DNA of 11,309 nucleotides. Source: Aquisalimonas sp. (GTDB lineage: Bacteria > Pseudomonadota > Gammaproteobacteria > Nitrococcales > Aquisalimonadaceae). Within the stretch, counting starts at the first letter, position 1. The number at the start of each line of letters is the position of its first letter. The stretch spans positions 1-11,309 of the forward strand of contig SKYZ01000127.1 of the NCBI GenBank assembly GCA_007127625.1, in the 5' to 3' direction. Positions 6,292-11,309 of the stretch are shown piece by piece. A model generated the notes under the pieces. That model was not told the DNA's origin, did no database searches, and saw only the letters and a list, made by a program, of their open reading frames with translations. A program made the translations under genes and the position numbers.

Positions 6292-7170
6292 ATGCGGACT
6301 TCCCGGCCCGAGGATTGTGTTGTGGAAGTGTCGGCTTTCGATATTCAGCGACCGTTCGATCCTGCCCTCGAGCCACTGCCGTGCGCCGACGAACACGGCT
6401 GGTGGTTCCTGTTTCGTCAACGCGACCTGCTGCTGAGGCGGCTGGACGAACGGCGGGTGGAGCCACTCCATGGTGCCGGAGACCCGCGCCCGCGCCATGC
6501 CGACCGGCCGGAGCCGCATTTTCTCGGGCGTCTGGACGGGACACCCTGCTTCGCCGCCGAACTCGCCGGCGCTGCGCCTGGTGGGGAACTCATCGAGCGC
6601 GACCTGTTCCGGCTCCATGGCCGCATGGACACCGACCTGTTCCTGTTGGCCGGGCGCGCATTCCAGATCCTGGAGTGGGATCGCAATCACCGTTTCTGCG
6701 GGCGCTGCGGCACGGCAACCTACCGCGCCGAGGTTCAACGGGTGCGAGTCTGCCCTGCCTGCGGCTACAGCCAGTTCCCGAGGCTGACGCCAGCCATGAT
6801 GGCCCTGGTCAGTCGGGGGCGGGAATTACTGCTCGCCAGCGCGCCCCGATTCCCGGAAGGTTTCTACAGTGTCCTGGCCGGCTTTACCGAGCCGGGAGAG
6901 ACGCTGGAGGCGTGCGTGCGCCGGGAAGTGCGCGAGGAAGTCGGCCTGGAAGTGGCGAACATCCGCTACTTTGCCTCCCAGTCCTGGCCGTTCCCGCACT
7001 CGCTGATGGTCGCTTTCATCGCCGATTACGCCGGTGGAGAGATCCAGGTGGACGGCGAGGAGATCCTGCACGCCGACTGGTTCACGCCGGAGAATCTACC
7101 GCAGGTGCCCGGCGAGATGTCCATCGCCGGGCACCTGATCCGGTGGTTCGTGAACCAGCATCGCCAATGA
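6292..7170 (+). CDS. nudC: NAD(+)/NADH pyrophosphatase, Nudix hydrolase with zinc ribbon
   Basis: NudC hydrolyses NADH/NAD+ to NMN(H) and AMP, and in E. coli also removes NAD caps from RNA 5' ends. The N-terminal domain (about 1-125) is divergent. A four-Cys zinc ribbon follows (C136, C139, C154, C157). The Nudix box runs from GFTEPGET to REVREEVGLEV (about 197-219) with its catalytic Glu residues intact. The family signature SQPWPFP appears as SQSWPFP (229-235), with Pro to Ser at position three. The length of 292 exceeds E. coli (257). The start is uncertain: ATG 6292 has a poor Shine-Dalgarno. GTG 6322 has GAGG at 6310-6313, 8 nt upstream, and would give 282 residues. The stop TGA directly abuts the stop of the convergent minus-strand gene. 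Confidence 0.93.
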   Translation: MRTSRPEDCVVEVSAFDIQRPFDPALEPLPCADEHGWWFLFRQRDLLLRRLDERRVEPLHGAGDPRPRHADRPEPHFLGRLDGTPCFAAELAGAAPGGELIERDLFRLHGRMDTDLFLLAGRAFQILEWDRNHRFCGRCGTATYRAEVQRVRVCPACGYSQFPRLTPAMMALVSRGRELLLASAPRFPEGFYSVLAGFTEPGETLEACVRREVREEVGLEVANIRYFASQSWPFPHSLMVAFIADYAGGEIQVDGEEILHADWFTPENLPQVPGEMSIAGHLIRWFVNQHRQ

Positions 7171-7806
7171 TCAGAATCGGAACCGGTATTCCTGCATGCC
7201 GTTGCTGAGCAGCACCGAACGATCCAGGCGCCAATCGGCCAGCAGCCGCTGCAGTTCCCCGCTGCTGTGGCGGGGTGGCCGCACACCCGGGTCATTGGCC
7301 GGTGGCCGATCGCTGCGGACACCACCCGCCGCCAGACTGTACGCCTGGGGTCGCGACGGGATCGCAGCCGCACCATAGGCGATCACCATGTGCAGGGCCG
7401 TCCCGGGCACGGCGAGTGACGCCAGATGCTGCCCCAGGGCACGAATCCCTCCGTGGGAGAGATAATCCGGCAGTCCCCAGCACAGGATCAGTTCGCTGGC
7501 GGCAAACGAACGAGCTGGCAGCGCGCGGCGCAGGTACTCCTCCGCTCCGCCCCCCTGCAAGACGCCATCGCCATCGGCATCGGCGAGCTCCAGCAGGGCA
7601 CCGGCGATGCCGAGCCGGCAACGGTACCCGTCCAGGTACGCCACCGTGGCGGACCGGGGAGGCCCCAGATCCAGCAGCGTCATGCGCTGATCGCTGTCCA
7701 GGCAACTCAGGGTTTCCGCCAGCAGTGGCACCTGCAGCAGGTCACTGCCGGCCCGGGAGGACGAGGACGCCGCATCCGCTTTCACTGCCATCAAGCACGC
7801 CCGCAC
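7171..7806 (-). CDS. Methyltransferase-like hypothetical protein downstream of bactofilin
   Basis: A 211-residue protein with a probable degenerate class I SAM-dependent methyltransferase fold. TLLDLGPPRSATVAYL (about 43-58) resembles motif I (strand 1 and the glycine loop) but lacks the full GxGxG. ELILCWGLPDYL (105-116) resembles the strand-4 motif, followed by a helix and LAVPGTALHMVI (131-142) as the usual strand-5 lead-in. The second half has a Pro/Arg-rich loop (about 150-180). Catalytic activity cannot be inferred. The GTG at 7806 gives the longest form; ATG at 7791 is an alternative, and neither has a clear Shine-Dalgarno. That suggests translation coupled to bactofilin, whose stop is 30 bp upstream. 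Assignment to the methyltransferase fold is tentative. Confidence 0.7.
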   Translation of the reverse strand: MRACLMAVKADAASSSSRAGSDLLQVPLLAETLSCLDSDQRMTLLDLGPPRSATVAYLDGYRCRLGIAGALLELADADGDGVLQGGGAEEYLRRALPARSFAASELILCWGLPDYLSHGGIRALGQHLASLAVPGTALHMVIAYGAAAIPSRPQAYSLAAGGVRSDRPPANDPGVRPPRHSSGELQRLLADWRLDRSVLLSNGMQEYRFRF

Positions 7807-7836
7807 ACCGATTCGGGAACCGCCGTCACGGGGCCG

Positions 7837-8550
7837 TCAGGAGCCGCTTCCGGCGCCGCTCTTGCCGGTGGCAGCATCACTGCTTCCCGACTTCCCGCTC
7901 TGCTCGCCGCCCTGCTCCTTGGCTGCCTTGCCGCTGCCGGCGCCCGGTTCCGGTGCCGCGGTGCCCGCGGAACCGGAGCCTGCCGATGCACTGGTGGAGG
8001 CGCCGCCACCCGGTGGTATGGACGTGCCTTTGCCTGAGCCCGTCGTCGCCTTGGCTGTCGCCGGGCCAGAGGGTCTGCCCATGGCAGCGGCCACGGCGTC
8101 GGCGTCCATTTCGATGGCCCCCTTGAACATGGCGCCATCCTCCAGGCTCACCCGCGGTGCCGTGATATTGCCGCGCACTCTCGCGCTGCTACGGATCGCC
8201 ACCCGCTCGACGCCATAGAGGTCGCCCTCCACCGTACCCTCAACGATGACGTTGTGGGCGTAGAGATCCGCCTCCACCTGCCCCTTGGCACCGATGGTCA
8301 GGCTATGGTCCTGCAACTGCACGGCACCTGTAACGTGCCCCTCGATGAGCAGGTCCTCTTCGCCCTTCAGCGTGCCGTCGATGTGAATGGACGGCCCGAT
8401 CACGGCCGCTTCGCGACGGCGCACACCGCCCTGCCCAGGTGCTTCCCAGTCCTGCGCCACCGGTGCCACGGGCGCAGTTTCCGGGAGTTCATCTTCTGGC
8501 CGATCACGGTCGTGCCCGCTCCCTCGCTTCCCGATATCGAACATGGCCAT
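7837..8550 (-). CDS. Bactofilin (polymer-forming cytoskeletal protein)
   Basis: Bactofilins polymerise without nucleotide into filaments through a right-handed beta-helix and organise cell shape, wall enzymes or polar structures. In this 237-residue protein the beta-helical core spans about residues 50-148, with regularly spaced hydrophobic and glycine positions (IGPSIHIDGTLKGEEDLLIEG, then GHVTG, TIGAKGQVEADLYA, VIVEGTVEGDLYG, VAIRSSARVRGNI, VSLEDGAMFKGAIEM). The flanks differ: the N-terminus (1-48) is charged and Pro-rich and may contact membrane or partners. The C-terminus (about 157-237) is a long Gly/Ser/Ala/Lys low-complexity tail. The ATG at 8550 has GGAGG 10 nt upstream (CCTCC at 8561-8565 on the plus strand); an ATG two codons later (8544) is less well placed. 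It heads a two-gene minus-strand unit. Confidence 0.93.
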   Translation of the reverse strand: MAMFDIGKRGSGHDRDRPEDELPETAPVAPVAQDWEAPGQGGVRRREAAVIGPSIHIDGTLKGEEDLLIEGHVTGAVQLQDHSLTIGAKGQVEADLYAHNVIVEGTVEGDLYGVERVAIRSSARVRGNITAPRVSLEDGAMFKGAIEMDADAVAAAMGRPSGPATAKATTGSGKGTSIPPGGGASTSASAGSGSAGTAAPEPGAGSGKAAKEQGGEQSGKSGSSDAATGKSGAGSGS

Positions 8551-8814
8551 GAGCCCTTAACCTCCAATACGTCTCTGAGTCTCGTCAGTCCCGGACGAAG
8601 CCCCGGGGAGTGTGCAACGGTAACCGCAACCACGAGGACCGGATAACTGTCACTGCCCGACGACAGCATCTCCGGACCGACACACCCACCGACTGCGCCA
8701 TTCGGCGCGGGATAGCGAGCCTGCACATGCCTAGGTACAGTGTAGGGCAACGGGGGCGTTGTGCACCCGCACGGCGCCCGCGAGCAAACCATCCACAACA
8801 CGGGAAGTGAATCC
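8551..8814. promoter_or_regulatory. Divergent intergenic region between bactofilin and the PA2779-like gene
   Basis: No gene is seen in these 264 bp. The gap holds the start regions of two divergent units. The only candidate element is an imperfect inverted pair, TGCCTA (8728-8733) and TAGGGCA (8743-8749), enclosing TACAGT (8736-8741), a 4-of-6 match to a -10 for the plus-strand gene. No good -35 was found. GGAAG near 8803-8807 is the ribosome-binding site for the ATG at 8815. On the minus strand no promoter is convincing. Confidence 0.3.
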
Positions 8815-9165
8815 ATGCAGAGTTCCTTGATCCGTCGCCTTCTGGCCTTGCCCCTGATCGCCGTGCTTATTGTCAGCGGCGTTGCCGTGCAGACCGCCGC
8901 AGCCGGCATCGTGGGCACCGAAACCGCCCTGGAGCAGCCGGTGGGGAGCGAACAGCAACGCCTGATCGGACTCCTGGAGCGTGAGGATGTCCAGGAGCAG
9001 CTGGTCGCCCGCGGTGTTGACCCGGAGCATGCCGCCGAGCGCGCGGCGAGTCTGTCCAACGCCGAGGCCGCAGAGCTCACCGCCCAGATCGATGCCCTGC
9101 CCGCCGGTGGCAGCGCCGTGGTCCTGCTCCTGGTGATCATCCTCCTGCTGCTCGTGCTGCGATGA
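8815..9165 (+). CDS. PA2779-like small secreted/membrane protein (DUF6627-type)
   Basis: This 116-residue protein matches the pattern of the PA2779 family of unknown function. Residues 1-30 form a Sec signal peptide (RR, then a hydrophobic core, ending TAAA with likely cleavage near 30). A soluble helical middle holds LLEREDVQEQLVARGVDPEHAAERAASL, which is the family core. Near the end PAGG (96-99) is followed by a strongly hydrophobic helix (about 101-115) and a final Arg, giving a Gly-Gly plus membrane-helix tail. The ATG at 8815 is preferred over an earlier in-frame GTG at 8761: GGAAG lies about 7 nt upstream and the signal peptide begins directly there. Its stop overlaps the next start (ATGA, 9162-9165), so the two proteins are translationally coupled. 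Family assignment is by motif and neighbour recall. Confidence 0.85.
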   Translation: MQSSLIRRLLALPLIAVLIVSGVAVQTAAAGIVGTETALEQPVGSEQQRLIGLLEREDVQEQLVARGVDPEHAAERAASLSNAEAAELTAQIDALPAGGSAVVLLLVIILLLLVLR

Positions 9166-10097
9166 CCGGTCGCTCGCTGCTGGCTGCATTGGGTCTGGCG
9201 GTCCTGGCGGGCTGCGCCACCGGCCCGGCACCGGAGAAGGCAGGTCTGGACGACGCGGCAGCGGGGCTGCCGCCCCAGGTGGAGCTCACGGACGTGCCGT
9301 TTCACCCGCAGGACGCATACCAGTGCGGCCCCGCTGCCCTGGCCACCATGATGAATGTCGCTGGCGTGGACATTGACGCCGACACCCTGAAGCCGGAGGT
9401 CTACCTCCCCGCTCGCCAGGGGAGCCTGCAGCCGGAACTCCGCGCAGCCAGCCGCCGCCAGGGACTGGTGCCTTACCCACTGGAGCCGGACTTCGTTGAT
9501 GTACTGCGGGAGCTGGCGGCGGGGAACCCGGTTCTGGTGCTGCAGAACCTGGCACTGGAGGCGTACCCCGTCTGGCACTACGCGGTGGCGGTGGGCTACG
9601 ACCTGGAAGCGCAGGAGATCATCCTGCGCTCCGGCACCACCCGGCGCGAGACGCTGTCGTTCCGCCGGTTCCTGCAGACCTGGCGCGGCGGCGATCACTG
9701 GGCCATGACCCTGCATCCGCCAGGGGAGTTGCCGGCCACCGTCGACGGCGATGTCTATCTGCGGGCGGTGGCGCCGCTGGAGAACGTCGCCCCGGACGCG
9801 GCGCAAGCAAGCTACGAGCACGCCGCGCAGAGCTGGCCGGAGCACGCGATGCCGCACCTGGGTCTCGGGAACCTGGCCTACGCCCGCGCTGCGTACGCCG
9901 ACGCCGAAACCCACTACCGCCAGGGTCTCCAGCGCGACCCGGACGCCACGGCGCTCCATCACAACCTGGCCTGGGCGCTGCTGCAACAGGACGACGACGA
10001 GGCCGGACTGAAACATGCCCGGCGTGCCGCGGCCCTGGCCAGGACGGGAGAATCCCATTACTACACGGCGCTGGAGGCGGCGCTGGGCCGCCGCTGA
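9162..10097 (+). CDS. PA2778-like C39-family cysteine peptidase lipoprotein with TPR domain
   Basis: A 311-residue lipoprotein. The signal peptide ends in the lipobox LAGC with acylated Cys18; Ala19 at position +2 favours the outer membrane. Residues about 40-185 form a C39-like papain-fold peptidase. The catalytic Cys55 sits in YQCGPAALATMM with the oxyanion Gln54, and His139 lies in VWHYAVAVGYD, with Asp147 a candidate third residue. The C-terminal part (about 213-290) contains two or three TPR-like helical repeats (for example HLGLGNLAYARAAYADAETHYRQGLQRDP) that could bind partners. C39 enzymes cut after Gly-Gly in bacteriocin leaders. Here no ABC transporter is attached, so the role is different and unproven. 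The gene overlaps the PA2779-like gene by 4 bp, which suggests they work together. The natural substrate is unknown. Confidence 0.88.
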   Translation: MTGRSLLAALGLAVLAGCATGPAPEKAGLDDAAAGLPPQVELTDVPFHPQDAYQCGPAALATMMNVAGVDIDADTLKPEVYLPARQGSLQPELRAASRRQGLVPYPLEPDFVDVLRELAAGNPVLVLQNLALEAYPVWHYAVAVGYDLEAQEIILRSGTTRRETLSFRRFLQTWRGGDHWAMTLHPPGELPATVDGDVYLRAVAPLENVAPDAAQASYEHAAQSWPEHAMPHLGLGNLAYARAAYADAETHYRQGLQRDPDATALHHNLAWALLQQDDDEAGLKHARRAAALARTGESHYYTALEAALGRR

Positions 10098-10135
10098 CGG
10101 CCCCCGCTCCCTCGCCCGGAGGAGAAGACGACATC

Positions 10136-11309
10136 ATGGCGCGACTCGAGTGGTTTTTCGACGTCATCTGCCCCCACGCCTTTCTTGCCGCATCCCGGAT
10201 GGAGACGCTGGCACGGGCAACGGGGCACGAGCTGTTGCTCCGCCCGGTGTCCCTGGCACGTCTGTACGAGCGCCAACGTCTGCCGTCGCAACCGGAACAG
10301 CAATGGCCGGAGAACAAGCGGACGCTGTTCCGCAGGGATGCCCACCGCCAGGCCGAACTCGCCGGCCTGCGTCTGCGGGGGCCTTTGGAGCGGCCGGTGA
10401 CCGAAAGCGCTCTGGCACAGCGGTTACTGGCCGGTGCGCCGGAGGAAGCACGCGCCCCCCTGATGCACGCGCTGCTCAGTGCGGCCTGGGAGCGGGGCAA
10501 ACCCCTGGACGACGAAGGCCTGTTGCGGCGCCTCGCCGATGACCATGGGGTCGACCCCGCACTGGCGGAAGCCCCGGACAGCCTGGAGGCGCTGGAGGAC
10601 AACACCGAGGAGGCGCTGGCACGAGGCGTCTTCGGTGTGCCCACGGCCGTTCTGGGCGATGATCTCTGGTGGGGCGCGGACCGGTTGCCCTTCGTGGCTG
10701 CAGCACTGGGCGGCGCACTGCCGACACAGACATCGTACCCGGACGGTCATCGCCGGCGGCTGGAGGTCTTCCACGATTTTTCCAGCCCGTTCTCCTATCT
10801 CGCCTGCACCCAGGTGGAGCGCATTGCCGCTGAGCACGGCGCGGAGCTCGTCTGGCGCCCGATGCTGCTGGGCGCGCTGTTCAAGTCCATCGGCACGCCG
10901 ATGATCCCGCTTCAGGCCATGAGCACCAACCGTCAGGCCTGGGGTGTCCGGGACATGACGCTGTGGGCCGACGAATGGGACGTGCCATTCCGCTTCACCA
11001 GCCACTTCCCGTTGAATACCGTCCTGGCGCTACGGGTCTCTGCAGTCGCGCCGGAGCTGATCCAGCCGCTGTATCGCGCCGCGTGGGTCGAAGACCGGGA
11101 TCTCGGGGACCAGGGCACGGTGTCGGCCATCATCCGGGAGGACGGGCTGGATCCGGCGGACGTGCTCGACCGCGCCACGGCGGAAGACAACAAAACCCTG
11201 ATCAAGGAGAACACCGCCAGGGCGGAAGCCCTGGGGGCCTGCGGCGCACCCACGCTGGTGGTGGACGGCGAGCTTGTGTTCTGGGGTCAGGACCGCCTGG
11301 ATATGGTCG
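10136..11309 (+). CDS. Tandem two-domain HCCA isomerase/DsbA-like protein, 3'-truncated
   Basis: The frame is open from ATG 10136 to the window end: 391 residues without a stop. GGAGGAG (10118-10124) lies 11 nt upstream, and the previous gene ends 38 bp before. Two consecutive thioredoxin-fold modules of the 2-hydroxychromene-2-carboxylate isomerase (NahD)/DsbA group are visible. Module 1 (about 3-192) starts FFDVICPHAFLAA and has its cis-Pro loop GVFGVPT (Pro169). Module 2 (about 208-391+) starts FHDFSSPFSYLA and has GACGAPT (Pro372). Aligning them puts Cys12 of module 1 opposite Ser217 of module 2. Module 2 therefore has the isomerase-type catalytic Ser, while module 1 has a lone Cys (CPHA, lacking the second Cys of CxxC). 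No signal peptide is evident, so it is probably cytosolic, possibly glutathione-linked. The substrate is unknown. Confidence 0.87.
   Translation, partial: MARLEWFFDVICPHAFLAASRMETLARATGHELLLRPVSLARLYERQRLPSQPEQQWPENKRTLFRRDAHRQAELAGLRLRGPLERPVTESALAQRLLAGAPEEARAPLMHALLSAAWERGKPLDDEGLLRRLADDHGVDPALAEAPDSLEALEDNTEEALARGVFGVPTAVLGDDLWWGADRLPFVAAALGGALPTQTSYPDGHRRRLEVFHDFSSPFSYLACTQVERIAAEHGAELVWRPMLLGALFKSIGTPMIPLQAMSTNRQAWGVRDMTLWADEWDVPFRFTSHFPLNTVLALRVSAVAPELIQPLYRAAWVEDRDLGDQGTVSAIIREDGLDPADVLDRATAEDNKTLIKENTARAEALGACGAPTLVVDGELVFWGQDRLDMV

Noticed and set aside
7540..7590. DADGDG stretch resembling an EF-hand loop in the methyltransferase-like protein
   Set aside because: Position 12 lacks the required acidic residue, and no helix pair frames the loop convincingly.
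8761..8814. Upstream GTG start for the PA2779-like gene
   Set aside because: It would add 18 polar residues before an obvious signal peptide, and the ATG at 8815 has its own Shine-Dalgarno.
8400..10058. Long minus-strand open frame antisense to the PA2779/PA2778 genes
   Set aside because: It overlaps three well-supported genes and has no family signature, and its composition is typical of an antisense GC-rich frame.
10547..10558. 12-bp palindrome GGGGTCGACCCC
   Set aside because: It lies inside a coding region, encodes Gly-Val-Asp-Pro codons and has no partner motif, so it is most likely chance in GC-rich DNA.
1..11309. CRISPR arrays, tRNA/rRNA genes, insertion sequences, prophage or toxin-antitoxin genes
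   Set aside because: Nothing matching them was seen on either strand: no regularly spaced repeats, no cloverleaf, no transposase or integrase motifs.

Overview
This 11.3-kb window is GC-rich chromosomal DNA with tightly packed genes and strong Shine-Dalgarno sites. The gene set is ATP-type PEP carboxykinase, NudC, bactofilin, a PA2779/PA2778 pair, stand-alone DUF123, and HCCA-isomerase/DsbA-like proteins. It suggests a gammaproteobacterium, perhaps a halophile of the Ectothiorhodospiraceae type. That placement is inference from gene families and composition; no marker gene is present. No tRNA, rRNA, insertion sequence, phage gene or CRISPR array was seen.

Layout, left to right. (1) The 3' part of a creatinase/M24-fold hydrolase gene (1-957, +). 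(2) A gap of about 310 bp holding a promoter-like site and a long leader, then pckA (1269-2882, +). (3) A small GIY-YIG/DUF123 gene on the minus strand (2906-3415), convergent with pckA; a perfect 13-bp hairpin overlaps its 3' end. (4) A DJ-1/PfpI protein (3497-4168, +), divergent from DUF123 and convergent with an EamA transporter (4219-5100, -), with a second hairpin between the two. (5) A flavodoxin-fold FMN reductase (5215-5685, +), divergent from the transporter. (6) An unrecognised 146-residue protein (5813-6253, +) behind an AT-rich palindromic promoter region, then nudC (6292-7170, +). (7) A minus-strand pair, bactofilin (7837-8550) and downstream a methyltransferase-like protein (7171-7806). 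The latter's stop codon abuts the nudC stop. (8) A plus-strand cluster: a PA2779-like secreted protein (8815-9165), a C39-like lipoprotein peptidase with TPRs (9162-10097), and a tandem two-domain HCCA-isomerase/DsbA-like protein (10136 to the window end).

How the genes fit together. Most are independent housekeeping or stress functions: gluconeogenesis, glyoxal/chaperone protection, nucleotide clean-up, flavin reduction and export. Two groups look like real functional units. One is the bactofilin plus methyltransferase-like pair. The other is the 8815-11309 cluster, where a membrane-tailed secreted protein overlaps by 4 bp with an outer-membrane-type lipoprotein of C39 peptidase fold. A Gly-Gly immediately before the C-terminal hydrophobic tail makes enzyme-substrate pairing a testable idea. 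The last gene is also unusual: its two domains carry different residues, Cys and Ser, at the catalytic position.
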